A stretch of 64,000 nucleotides of DNA from Rhodoferax ferrireducens (GTDB lineage: Bacteria > Pseudomonadota > Gammaproteobacteria > Burkholderiales > Burkholderiaceae_C), in contig NZ_QEII01000324.1 in NCBI RefSeq assembly GCF_003347515.1, positions 550,545-614,544 on the forward strand. The letters are read 5' to 3'. A program made the translations under genes and the position numbers. Positions 35,323-44,006 of this stretch are shown piece after piece. Numbering within the stretch: the stretch's first letter is position 1; every line of letters starts with the position of its first letter. The notes beneath the pieces were generated by a model that was given only the letters and a program-made list of their open reading frames with translations, was not told the origin of the DNA and did no database searches.

Positions 35323-35865
35323 TCAGCGTTTTTTCGTGCTTGTCTTGACGGCGTCCACTGTAGACGCGGTCACCGAATTGAAATTGGACTCAGCAGCTTC
35401 AGTCGCTTGCTTGACCGCCTTCTGCACCGATTCCAGCGCATTGTTGGCGGCAGCGACGCTGCTCTTCAGCACGGCGACAGCGGACTCGGAACCGGCAGGT
35501 GCATTCTTGGTGGCTGTTTCAACCAAACCCAGGAATTGTTTCTGCGCATCAGCCGCCTGGCTTTCAAATGTCTTGTTCAATTCGGCAGTGGAACCCGTCG
35601 CGATGTCATACAGGTGACGGCTGTAAGCAGCGGTCTTTTCAGCCAAAGGCTGGAGCATGGCCGATTGCAGGGCGATCAGTTCTTGTGCGTCTTTGACGTT
35701 CAGCATGGCCTTGGCATGCTCGGTGGACTCAGCCAGAGCGGCTTTGGAAGCGGTCAGGTTGAGTTCAACGATCTTCTCAACACCTTCGAAGGCTTTGGAG
35801 GTCAGACCCAGCAGGGTCTCAACACTTGCTTTTTGCGAAGCCATGACTTGTTCGACGGTCAACAT
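35323..35865 (-). CDS. phaP: Phasin family protein (polyhydroxyalkanoate granule protein)
   Basis: A 180-residue, mostly helical, Ala-rich protein beginning MLTVEQVMASQKASVETLLG with FEGVEKIVELNLTASKAALA, the phasin signature. Phasins coat polyhydroxybutyrate granules and control their size and number. The gene has its own promoter (see 35933-36006). It is not next to other pha genes here. Confidence 0.9.
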   Translation of the reverse strand: MLTVEQVMASQKASVETLLGLTSKAFEGVEKIVELNLTASKAALAESTEHAKAMLNVKDAQELIALQSAMLQPLAEKTAAYSRHLYDIATGSTAELNKTFESQAADAQKQFLGLVETATKNAPAGSESAVAVLKSSVAAANNALESVQKAVKQATEAAESNFNSVTASTVDAVKTSTKKR

Positions 35866-35932
35866 ATAAGTATCTCCAGTGAGAATGAGAAAAAATAATA
35901 TCTGCTCCGTACCCCAGTCTTGGACTGGTTTA

Positions 35933-36006
35933 TGTTGCAGTGCAGCATGGTTTGAATTATAGGGATATCACGAACCCCTGCAAGTGATTTTTGCTGCAAT
36001 GCAACA
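35933..36006 (-). promoter_or_regulatory. Phasin promoter with two inverted operator-like repeats
   Basis: A minus-strand promoter is TTGCAG (35978-35983), 16-bp spacer, TATAAT (35956-35961). It is flanked by two near-identical 15-bp sequences of opposite orientation: TGTTGCAGTGCAGCA at 35933-35947 and TGCTGCAATGCAACA at 35992-36006 (one mismatch). GCA/TGC-rich dyads are typical of PhaR, the phasin repressor. One site is downstream of the start region and the other upstream of -35. Confidence 0.65.
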
Positions 36007-36060
36007 TATTAGGCAGCAGATTCTAGAAAACGGGTCTTAGGGGCCCGACACAATGTCGTT

Positions 36061-37011
36061 ATGAAGGCCTATTACTCGGACCAATATGTGTTGCCCCTGC
36101 CGTCGGGGCATCGCTTCCCCATGGCCAAGTACCGCATGCTGCGGGAACAGCTGGCGCTGGCCTTTCCAGCGCTGCAGTTGATGGAGGCGCCCTGCGCCAG
36201 CGACGGGCAACTGGCGCTGGCGCACAGCCCGGCCTATGTGGCGTCGATTGTGGGCGGTACCTTGGATGCGGCGGCTCAACGTGAGATCGGTTTCCCCTGG
36301 AGTCACGCCATGGTGGAGCGCGCGCGGCGTTCCGTCGGAGCGACCGTCGCGGCGGTGCGTAGCGCCTTGCAAGAGGGCATTGCTGCGAACCTGGCAGGTG
36401 GTACGCACCATGCCTACGCCGACAAAGGCAGTGGATTTTGTGTGTTTAATGATGTGGCCGTTGCCGCCCGACTGATGCAGGCGGAGTGGGGTCGCACTGC
36501 GGGACGGCCTGCCGGTGTTCGCCGAGCTCACCTGCAGGTGGCGGTGATTGATCTGGATGTTCACCAGGGCAATGGCTCGGCATGTATCTTCCAGCATGAC
36601 GACAGCGTGTTCACCCTGTCATTGCATGGCGACAAGAACTTTCCATTTCGCAAGGAATGCAGCGATCTGGATGTGGCGCTGGCCGATGGGTGTGGCGATG
36701 CTGACTACGCTGTGGCGCTTGAACAGGCGCTGGATGAACTGGGCCATCGTTTTAATCCCGGGCTGGTGATTTATCTGGCCGGTGCGGACCCTTTTGAGGG
36801 GGACCGTCTCGGGCGCCTCAAGCTCAGCATCGACGGCCTGGAGGCGCGTGACCGGCGTGTGTTTGACTGGTGTTTTACCCGGCGTATCCCGCTGGCTTTC
36901 GTCATGGCCGGGGGCTATGGCGCCAAAATTGAAGAAACTGTGCAGATCCAGCTCAACACCTACCGCGTTGCGCTTGACTATTGGCAGCGCTGGCAGAATC
37001 AGTCCTCATGA
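36061..37011 (+). CDS. Histone deacetylase-like zinc amidohydrolase
   Basis: A 316-residue HDAC-superfamily protein, closest to the class IV (HDAC11-like) group. It has GGTHHAYADKGSGFCVFND, the zinc site VIDLDVHQGNG (Asp and His) and a third ligand in LAGADPFEGDRLG. Bacterial members deacetylate polyamines, acetoin or lysines; the substrate is not defined. No ribosome site is clear. It is the first of four genes linked by ATGA overlaps. Confidence 0.85.
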   Translation: MKAYYSDQYVLPLPSGHRFPMAKYRMLREQLALAFPALQLMEAPCASDGQLALAHSPAYVASIVGGTLDAAAQREIGFPWSHAMVERARRSVGATVAAVRSALQEGIAANLAGGTHHAYADKGSGFCVFNDVAVAARLMQAEWGRTAGRPAGVRRAHLQVAVIDLDVHQGNGSACIFQHDDSVFTLSLHGDKNFPFRKECSDLDVALADGCGDADYAVALEQALDELGHRFNPGLVIYLAGADPFEGDRLGRLKLSIDGLEARDRRVFDWCFTRRIPLAFVMAGGYGAKIEETVQIQLNTYRVALDYWQRWQNQSS

Positions 37012-37454
37012 GCGAACCCCAATCAGACAAACCCCAACCGGAACCGCGCAGTGCCTACAAGGTGTTTCGCAGCATCACCACGCGCTGGATGGACAACGAC
37101 GCCTACGGTCACGTGAATAACGTGGTCTATTACAGCTGGTTCGACACCGCCGTGAATGCCCATCTGATAGAGCATGGCGCACTCGACATTCACCAGGGCG
37201 AGACGATCGGTCTGGTGATTGAGACCCAGTGCAACTATTTTTCTCCTTTGGCTTTTCCGCAAACCGTTGAGGCTGGCATTCGCGTGGCCCGGCTGGGCTC
37301 CAGCAGCGTGCGCTACGAAGTGGGCCTGTTTGCCCAAGGCGCGTTGCTCACTGCGGCCAAGGGCCACTTCATCCATGTCTACGTTGACAAACACAGCCGC
37401 CGCCCGGTGCCTCTGCCTTTAAATCTGAAAACTGTTCTGGAGACTCTTGCATGA
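37008..37454 (+). CDS. Acyl-CoA thioesterase, 4HBT/YbgC type
   Basis: A 148-residue hotdog-fold protein with the 4HBT motif RWMDNDAYGHVNNVVYYSWF, the Asp being the predicted catalytic residue. Such enzymes hydrolyse short acyl-CoA or hydroxybenzoyl-CoA. ATGA overlaps join it to the HDAC-like gene upstream and the nitroreductase downstream. Confidence 0.87.
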   Translation: MSEPQSDKPQPEPRSAYKVFRSITTRWMDNDAYGHVNNVVYYSWFDTAVNAHLIEHGALDIHQGETIGLVIETQCNYFSPLAFPQTVEAGIRVARLGSSSVRYEVGLFAQGALLTAAKGHFIHVYVDKHSRRPVPLPLNLKTVLETLA

Positions 37455-38146
37455 CCCAAACCATCGTGGATGCTGCGATCACCTCGCGTATGTCGACCCG
37501 CGCCTTTACCCAACAGCCCGTTTCGCGCCAGACCATTACCGAACTGCTGCAGGTGGCCAGCCGGGCGCCATCGGGCACCAACACCCAACCCTGGAAGGTG
37601 TATGTGCTGCAGGGCGCCAGTCGCGCGGTGCTGGTGGACAAAGTGTGCGCCACCCACAACGCCATCCGTGCCAATCCGGCGCTGGCGGCCGACTACCGCG
37701 AGGAATACGACTATTACCCCGAAAAATGGGTCAGCCCCTACATCGACCGCCGCCGCGAGAATGGCTGGGGCCTGTACGGCCTGCTGGGCATTGAAAAAAG
37801 CGACAAGGACAAGATGCACTTGCAGCACCAGCGCAACTACCGGTTTTTTGACGCGCCGGTGGGCCTGATGTTCACCATGGACCGCGTCATGGGGCGGGGT
37901 TCACTGATGGACTATGGCATGTTCATGCAAAACATCATGGTGGCGGCGCGCGGCCGTGGCCTGCACACCTGCCCCCAGGCGGCGTGGAATGGCTTTGCCA
38001 AAATCATCCTGCCGCACATCGGTGCGGGTGCGGATGAGATGCTGGTTTGCGGCATGGCGCTGGGCTACGCAGATGAGACTGATGTGGTGAATACGTTTCG
38101 TACCCCCCGGGTGCCGGTGGAAGAGTTCACGCACTGGTTGTCATGA
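37451..38146 (+). CDS. Nitroreductase family flavoprotein
   Basis: A 231-residue FMN-dependent NAD(P)H nitroreductase-type protein with TSRMSTRAFTQQPVSRQTIT, then ASRAPSGTNTQPWKVYVLQG, the FMN-phosphate motif, and GRGLHTCPQAAW. Substrates may be nitroaromatics, quinones or flavins. It is third in the overlapping operon with pncB. Confidence 0.9.
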   Translation: MTQTIVDAAITSRMSTRAFTQQPVSRQTITELLQVASRAPSGTNTQPWKVYVLQGASRAVLVDKVCATHNAIRANPALAADYREEYDYYPEKWVSPYIDRRRENGWGLYGLLGIEKSDKDKMHLQHQRNYRFFDAPVGLMFTMDRVMGRGSLMDYGMFMQNIMVAARGRGLHTCPQAAWNGFAKIILPHIGAGADEMLVCGMALGYADETDVVNTFRTPRVPVEEFTHWLS

Positions 38147-39390
38147 TCATCACCAGCCTGCTCGACACCGACCTTTACAAGTTCACCATGATGCAGGTGG
38201 TGCTGCACCAGTTTCCGGGTGCCCAGGTTGAATACAAGTTCAAGTGCCGCAATTCTGGCATTGACTCGCTCACAGGGCAGGCCACGCGCAATCTGGCGGT
38301 GTACGTGGATGAAATTCGCGATGAAATCCGTTCGCTGTGCAGACTGCATTTCCAGGATGCCGAGCTGGCCTATTTGCAGTCGCTACGTTTCATCAAGAGC
38401 GACTTCGTAGACTTTCTGGGGCTGTTCAAACTCAATGAAAAATACATCACGGTGACCGCGCTGCCTTCGGGTGAGATCGACATCACCATCCGGGGCCCCT
38501 GGCTGCATACCATCCTGTTCGAGATTCCGGTGCTGGCCATCGTCAACGAGGTGTACTTCCGCAACACGCAAAAACTGCCGGATCTGCTGGAGGGCCGCCA
38601 GCGCCTGGACATCAAGATTGGCCAACTGCGCTCAGAGGGCTTGAGCGATTTGAAGATTGCGGATTACGGCACGCGTCGCCGCTTTTCCAAGGCCTGGCAC
38701 GAAGAAGTTTTGCGGGTCTTGGCAGCCCGATTGGGCACCGGCCAGAGCCCCGGCCATGTCTCTGGCGTGCCGGGCCAGTTGGCGGGGACCAGCAACGTGC
38801 TGTTTGCCATGCAACTGGGCCTCACGCCGCTGGGGACCATGGCGCATGAGTACCTGCAAGCCTGCCAGGCGCTGGGGCCGCGCCTGCGCGACAGCCAGAT
38901 TTACGCCTTCGAGTCCTGGGCCAAGGAATACCGGGGTGATCTGGGCATTGCCCTGAGCGATGTCTACGGTATGAATGCCTTTTTGCGCGATTTTGACCTG
39001 CTTTTCTGCAAGCTGTTTGATGGTGCCCGTCATGACAGTGGCGACCCCTTTCAGTGGGGTGAGCGCATGCTGGATCACTACAGCCGCAACCGGGTGGACC
39101 CGCGCACCAAAACCCTGATTTTCAGCGACGCGCTCACCGTGCCGCGCACCATTGAGCTGTACCAGCAGTTTCGTGGACGCTGCCAGCTGGCCTTTGGCAT
39201 CGGCACCAACCTGACCAACGACCTGGGCGACGCGCCGGACCATGTGCCGCTGCAAATCGTTATCAAAATGGTGCGCTGCAACGGCCAGCCCGTGGCCAAG
39301 CTTAGCGATACGCCCTCCAAGAACATGTGCGACGATGAAAAATACCTGGCCTACTTGCGTCAGGTCTTTGACATTACCCAGCCTGCCTGA
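38143..39390 (+). CDS. pncB: Nicotinate phosphoribosyltransferase
   Basis: PncB makes nicotinate mononucleotide from nicotinate and PRPP in NAD salvage. The 415-residue protein has TDLYKFTMMQVVLHQFP, DYGTRRRFSKAWHEEVLR, MAHEYLQACQAL near the phospho-His site and KTLIFSDALTVPRTIELY. The start is set by the ATGA overlap with the nitroreductase gene. It ends the operon of four overlapping genes. Confidence 0.95.
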   Translation: MIITSLLDTDLYKFTMMQVVLHQFPGAQVEYKFKCRNSGIDSLTGQATRNLAVYVDEIRDEIRSLCRLHFQDAELAYLQSLRFIKSDFVDFLGLFKLNEKYITVTALPSGEIDITIRGPWLHTILFEIPVLAIVNEVYFRNTQKLPDLLEGRQRLDIKIGQLRSEGLSDLKIADYGTRRRFSKAWHEEVLRVLAARLGTGQSPGHVSGVPGQLAGTSNVLFAMQLGLTPLGTMAHEYLQACQALGPRLRDSQIYAFESWAKEYRGDLGIALSDVYGMNAFLRDFDLLFCKLFDGARHDSGDPFQWGERMLDHYSRNRVDPRTKTLIFSDALTVPRTIELYQQFRGRCQLAFGIGTNLTNDLGDAPDHVPLQIVIKMVRCNGQPVAKLSDTPSKNMCDDEKYLAYLRQVFDITQPA

Positions 39391-39432
39391 CCGGGTATGC
39401 TCTGCCGGCATCAGAACCGGAGACAAAAAAAT

Positions 39433-40842
39433 ATGAAATTACTTAACTGGCTTGCCGCGGCAGGCCTTTTTGCTCTGCCAGGGCTGGCTCAGGCCGCAGA
39501 GTTTGATGGCAGCCAGCTCTCGCCACTGTGGGGTGTGCCATTTGCTGGCGTTCTGCTGTCGATTGCGGTGATGCCCTTGTTCGCGCCGATCTTCTGGCAT
39601 CACCACTTTGGCAAAGTGACCGCAGCCTGGTCGCTGGCCTTCTTGCTGCCATTTGCCTTGGTGTATGGCGTCGATGCGGCCGCGACTAATTTTGCACACG
39701 CGCTGGTGGCGGAATACATCCCCTTCATTCTGTTGCTCACAGCCTTGTTTGCTGTGGCAGGCGGGGTTTACATCCGGGGCAATTTGCGTGGCGGTCCCGG
39801 GCTCAATACGACGATTCTGGCTATTGGCGCGGTACTGGCCAGTTTCATGGGGACCACGGGTGCGTCGATGTTGATGATTCGCCCCTTGATTCGTGCCAAC
39901 GACCACCGCGTTCACAAGGCGCATGTCGTGGTGTTCTTCATCTTTATCGTCTCCAACGCGGGCGGCTCGCTGACGCCGTTGGGCGATCCACCGCTGTTTC
40001 TTGGCTTCCTCAAGGGCGTCGATTTTTTCTGGACGGTTCGCCATATTTTCCCGGAAACGCTTTTTCTGGTAGGTGCGCTGCTGGCGATTTTCTATCTCAT
40101 GGACTCGTGGTATTACCACCGGCGCGGGGAGCTATTGCTGGTGGACCCCACCCCCGACAGCAAGCGTATCGGTTTTGATGGGGTGGCCAACTTCTGGTTG
40201 CTCGGTCTGATCGCGGCCTTGGTGCTGCTCAGCGGTTTCTGGAAATCAGCCGTGGTCTTCAATCTGTTTGGTATCGAAGTCGGTTTGCCCGGCTTGGTGC
40301 GTGATGCTGGCCTGATTGCCGTGACGGCTGTCTCGCTCATGATTACGCCCGCTCGAGTCCACGAGGACAACCAATTTTCCTGGGGACCGATGCAAGAAGT
40401 GGCCAAACTGTTCGCCGGTGTCTTTCTGACCATTATTCCCGTGATTGCCATGCTGAAGGCGGGTGTGAACGGGCCATTCAGCGCCATTGTGGCCGCGGTC
40501 ACGCGACCCGACGGCACGCCCGACCCAGCCATGTATTTCTGGGCTGCCGGTGCCTTGAGCTCCTTCCTGGACAACGCGCCCACTTACCTGGTTTTCTTTA
40601 ATACGGCGGGTGGTGATCCGCAAGTGCTGATGAATGCGCTGGCGCCCACATTGGCCGCGATTTCAGCCGGCGCCGTGTTCATGGGCGCCAACACTTACAT
40701 CGGCAATGCGCCGAACCTCATGGTCAAGGCCATCGCCGAAGACCGGGGTGTCCAGATGCCCGGTTTCTTCGGCTATATGGCGTGGTCAGGTGCTGTCCTG
40801 ATTCCGCTGTTCATCGTCATGACCTTCATCTGGTTTCGCTAG
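39433..40842 (+). CDS. Sodium:proton antiporter-like membrane protein (NhaD/citrate transporter superfamily)
   Basis: A 469-residue inner-membrane protein with a signal-like first segment (MKLLNWLAAAGLFALPGLAQ) and about twelve helices of the ion-transporter (IT) superfamily. It has ASFMGTTGASMLMIRPLIRA and SNAGGSLTPLGDPPLFLGFL, the duplicated core of NhaD-type Na+/H+ antiporters. The ATG at 39433 has only a weak ribosome site. It precedes the dehydrogenase gene by 12 bp, so they may be co-transcribed. Confidence 0.82.
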   Translation: MKLLNWLAAAGLFALPGLAQAAEFDGSQLSPLWGVPFAGVLLSIAVMPLFAPIFWHHHFGKVTAAWSLAFLLPFALVYGVDAAATNFAHALVAEYIPFILLLTALFAVAGGVYIRGNLRGGPGLNTTILAIGAVLASFMGTTGASMLMIRPLIRANDHRVHKAHVVVFFIFIVSNAGGSLTPLGDPPLFLGFLKGVDFFWTVRHIFPETLFLVGALLAIFYLMDSWYYHRRGELLLVDPTPDSKRIGFDGVANFWLLGLIAALVLLSGFWKSAVVFNLFGIEVGLPGLVRDAGLIAVTAVSLMITPARVHEDNQFSWGPMQEVAKLFAGVFLTIIPVIAMLKAGVNGPFSAIVAAVTRPDGTPDPAMYFWAAGALSSFLDNAPTYLVFFNTAGGDPQVLMNALAPTLAAISAGAVFMGANTYIGNAPNLMVKAIAEDRGVQMPGFFGYMAWSGAVLIPLFIVMTFIWFR

Positions 40843-40854
40843 AGGCTATTAACT

Positions 40855-41841
40855 ATGAGCAAATCCAACATCCTGATCGCACGGGCCGTTTTTCCCGAAG
40901 TCATTGCCAAATTGGCGCAGCACTTTGATGTGGATTCCAATCAGACCGATCAAGTCTGGACCCCCGCGCAGCTGATTGCCAAATTGCAGGGCAAGCAGGG
41001 CGTCTTCACCACCGGCAGCGAGCGCATTGACGGCGCGTTGCTGGCCGCATGCCCGGCCCTGAAAGTCTGTGCCAACATGGCGGTGGGTTACAACAACTTC
41101 GACCTCGAGGCCATGACCGCCGCCGGGGTGCTCGCCACCAACGCGCCGGATGTATTGACCGAGACCACCGCCGATTTTGGCTTTGCCTTGCTGATGGCCA
41201 CCGCTCGTCGCATGGCGGAAGCCGAGCATTTTTTGCGGGCAGGGCAGTGGAGCAAATGGAGCTACGACATGTTCGCCGGCTCCGATATTCACGGCAGCAC
41301 GCTCGGCATTCTGGGCATGGGCCGTATCGGCCAGGGCATTGCCCGGCGCGGCGCCCTTGGCTTTGGCATGAAGGTGATTTATCACAACCGGTCGCGCCTG
41401 GACGCGGCGACCGAGGCCGAATGCCAGGCCCGTTATGTGAGCAAGGAAGAGCTGCTCGGATCAGCCGACCATCTGGTGCTGGTGCTGCCGTACTCTGCGT
41501 CTTCCCACCACGCCATCGGCGCGGCTGAGCTGGCGCAGATGAAACCCAGCGCGACGCTGATCAACATCGCGCGCGGCGGCATTGTGGATGACGCGGCGCT
41601 GGCGCTTGCCCTGCGCAACAAGACCATTGCCGCCGCCGGGCTCGACGTGTTCGAAGGGGAGCCCAAAGTGCACCCGGATTTGCTGGGCGTGCCCAACGTG
41701 GTGCTGACGCCGCACATCGCCAGTGCCACGTTGCCTACGCGGCTGGCCATGGCCAATCTGGCAGCGGATAACCTGATCGGGTTTTTGACGCAGGGCAAGC
41801 CCCTCACGCCGCTGAATCCCGAGGTGCTGCCGAAGCCATAG
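40855..41841 (+). CDS. D-2-hydroxyacid dehydrogenase (glyoxylate/2-ketogluconate reductase type)
   Basis: A 328-residue NAD(P)-dependent enzyme with the Rossmann motif GILGMGRIGQGIARR. The catalytic triad is Arg in INIARGGIVDD, Glu in VFEGEP and His in LTPHIASAT. The family includes GhrB, GyaR and 2-ketogluconate reductase; the substrate may be glyoxylate, hydroxypyruvate or 2-ketogluconate. It follows the antiporter gene by 12 bp. Confidence 0.88.
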   Translation: MSKSNILIARAVFPEVIAKLAQHFDVDSNQTDQVWTPAQLIAKLQGKQGVFTTGSERIDGALLAACPALKVCANMAVGYNNFDLEAMTAAGVLATNAPDVLTETTADFGFALLMATARRMAEAEHFLRAGQWSKWSYDMFAGSDIHGSTLGILGMGRIGQGIARRGALGFGMKVIYHNRSRLDAATEAECQARYVSKEELLGSADHLVLVLPYSASSHHAIGAAELAQMKPSATLINIARGGIVDDAALALALRNKTIAAAGLDVFEGEPKVHPDLLGVPNVVLTPHIASATLPTRLAMANLAADNLIGFLTQGKPLTPLNPEVLPKP

Positions 41842-41852
41842 CGCCATGTGCG

Positions 41853-42926
41853 TCAATCGGGCGTTCGCCTGGGCCCATGTGCGTTGTCGTCAGCCCATTC
41901 GCGCCACAGCGCCAGCAGAACAGCCAGAATCACCGGCCCGACGAACAGACCGATGAGGCCGAAGGCCGCCAGCCCGCCCAGGACGCCGAACAACACCAGC
42001 AGGAAGGGAATTTTTGCCACGCCGCTGATGACCAGCGGTCGCACCAGGTTGTCGATCCAGCTCACCGCCAGCGCGCCCCACAACAGCAGTCCGACCCCTG
42101 CGCTCACCTGACCTTTTAACAGCAGCCACACGCCGATAGAACCCCAGACCACAGGCGCGCCGAAGGGGATGAGTGCCACCACGGCAGTCGCGGCACCCCA
42201 GAAGACCGGTGCCCGCACACCGGCGACCCAATAGCCCAGGCCTGCCAGCAAGCCTTGCGCAAGGGCCGCCAGCAACAGGCCGTAAACCACGGCGCGCGTG
42301 GTGTCGCCCACTGCCTCGAAATAGGCCTGTACCCGGTTCCCGAGCAGGCCGTGCATGATGCCGCGCAATTGTTCGAGCAGACGGTCGCCTTCGCGAAACA
42401 GGAAGAAGGATGTCAGCAAGGCAATGGCCAGGCGCAGCGCATTCAAGCCAAAATCGCCGACCAGGCGCATGGCGCGACCGCCCCATTGCTCGGCCAGGTC
42501 TGACAGTGGGGCGCCCCAAGTCGCGCGGTCGCCGCTGAGCGCCGTGAGTTGCTCCTGCAGCCAGGGCCCCAGCCACGCAATGCGCAGGATAGCCTCCGGC
42601 AGGCGTATGCCGCCTTTTACTAGCGCAGCGGCCTCGCGAATGCCCGCCATGCCTTCGCTGCGCAACAAAAATCCCAGCCAGAAGAGCGACAAACCAAGGA
42701 TCAGCGTCAGGAATACGGTCATGGCCAATGCGGCCCAGGTCCGGCGACCGTGCAACCAGGTCAGCACACGCAGGTGCAGTGGCCAAGATACATAGCTCAG
42801 GATGGCCGCCCATGCGATGGCCGCCAGAAAGGGTTGCATCACCACAAAGCCCGCCAGCAGCAGGCCACCGAGCAAGCCCGTGAGCACAGTGCGGCGCAAC
42901 CAGAGCGGTGTCTGCTGTTCGTACAT
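41853..42926 (-). CDS. AI-2E family transporter (PerM-like)
   Basis: A 357-residue membrane protein with about eight helices and the family end LFGVLGGLAAFGLIGLFVGP, similar to PerM/TqsA. Members export autoinducer-2 or act as Na+/H+ exchangers; the role here is not defined. The ATG at 42926 (MYEQQTPLWLRR) is chosen because the longer upstream frame lacks hydrophobic character. It is divergent from the stress-protein operon. Confidence 0.85.
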   Translation of the reverse strand: MYEQQTPLWLRRTVLTGLLGGLLLAGFVVMQPFLAAIAWAAILSYVSWPLHLRVLTWLHGRRTWAALAMTVFLTLILGLSLFWLGFLLRSEGMAGIREAAALVKGGIRLPEAILRIAWLGPWLQEQLTALSGDRATWGAPLSDLAEQWGGRAMRLVGDFGLNALRLAIALLTSFFLFREGDRLLEQLRGIMHGLLGNRVQAYFEAVGDTTRAVVYGLLLAALAQGLLAGLGYWVAGVRAPVFWGAATAVVALIPFGAPVVWGSIGVWLLLKGQVSAGVGLLLWGALAVSWIDNLVRPLVISGVAKIPFLLVLFGVLGGLAAFGLIGLFVGPVILAVLLALWREWADDNAHGPRRTPD

Positions 42927-43020
42927 GGCGGGTCCTGATGACGTTTCACAGCAAGTGTGCTCTTTTTTTGATGGCTTGCCGCAGCGGACAGACGCATTGG
43001 CGTGCGGCGAATCAGCGGAG

Positions 43021-43064
43021 TTGATGATGATCAAAGACCCCGTCCGGGAATGGTGGAGCATAAG
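43021..43064 (+). promoter_or_regulatory. FNR/ANR-type site and promoter upstream of the stress-protein operon
   Basis: TTGAT-GATG-ATCAA (43021-43034) is a perfect match to the FNR consensus TTGAT-N4-ATCAA. Its centre lies about 41 bp before the start point expected from a -10-like CATAAG at 43059-43064, the classical class II activator position. It would activate the universal stress gene at 43125 under oxygen limitation. Confidence 0.7.
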
Positions 43065-43124
43065 CACAGGCACCTTCAATTCGTGGTGCCGCAGCGGCTT
43101 CGAACGCACGAGGAGAACGCGATC

Positions 43125-44006
43125 ATGACGATCATTCACAGCATTGCGGTGGCTACCGATTTTTCACCCGGTTCGAATGCAGCGGTCGAGCGCGCGGTGC
43201 AACTGGCGGTGGCGCATGGCGCCTCGCTGCGTCTGTTGCATGCGTTCGATGTAAGCCTCGGGCACAGTGTGAAGGGTATCTTTGACCCGCAGCGCCTGAC
43301 CCGAAATGCGCCGCCGGACGTCCTGATGCGCCAGCACCTGAGCGATCTGGCGGCAGCACTGGCCAAGCAAACCGGGCTGCGCGTCGAAGCCGGGTTCTCC
43401 GTTGGCAAGGCGGACAGTGGCATCAAGGCCTATGCCGGCGCCCACGAGGTCGCGTTGGTGGTTATGGGTTCGCGTGCCGAGCCGGCCGCGACGGGACTGG
43501 GTAGTACCGCGTCGAAGGTGGTTCGCTCACTCGCGTGCCCGGTCCTGATTGTGCGTTCGGGCGGCGCCCGGTCTTACGAAAAAGTACTTCTGGCGGTTGA
43601 CATGCACGAGGGCTCGGCGCGCGTGGCAACGGTCGCCCTCAGCTTGTTTCCGGCGGCACAGCATCACTTGCTCTATGCCGTGGACCCCGCACTGGAACGC
43701 GTCCTGGGGACGAGTGCCGTCGAGAAGGATCAGATGCGGGTGCCGCATGAATCGATGCACGCGCTGGCCGTGCGACAGCTTGAGCAGATGGCGCGAGAGT
43801 TGACGACCCGGTTTCAACATCAGGTCGCTGCCGAAGTGCTTGAAGATGTGCCGTCGCGGGCCATTGTTGAGCGTGCCGCGACCTTGCACGCTGATTGCGT
43901 GGCGGTGGGCCACCACGGGCACGGTGCCGGCCCAGAACGCCTGCTGGGCAGCATGGTCCAACATGTGCTGCACCATACATTGCGGGATGTTCTGGTGGTT
44001 CCATGA
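43125..44006 (+). CDS. Universal stress protein with two tandem Usp domains
   Basis: A 293-residue protein with two UspA domains, residues ~1-145 and ~150-293. The second keeps the ATP-binding pattern G-x2-G-x9-GS (GHHGHGAGPERLLGS); the first has a degenerate version. GAGGAG precedes the ATG at 43125. The stop overlaps the NfeD gene (ATGA at 44003), so it heads a three-gene stress/membrane operon behind the FNR-type site. Confidence 0.9.
   Translation: MTIIHSIAVATDFSPGSNAAVERAVQLAVAHGASLRLLHAFDVSLGHSVKGIFDPQRLTRNAPPDVLMRQHLSDLAAALAKQTGLRVEAGFSVGKADSGIKAYAGAHEVALVVMGSRAEPAATGLGSTASKVVRSLACPVLIVRSGGARSYEKVLLAVDMHEGSARVATVALSLFPAAQHHLLYAVDPALERVLGTSAVEKDQMRVPHESMHALAVRQLEQMARELTTRFQHQVAAEVLEDVPSRAIVERAATLHADCVAVGHHGHGAGPERLLGSMVQHVLHHTLRDVLVVP

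Noticed and set aside
40838..40846. GCTAGAGGC at the stop of the antiporter gene, like the end of the interspersed repeat
   Set aside because: Only 9 bp match and the rest of the element is absent; may be chance.
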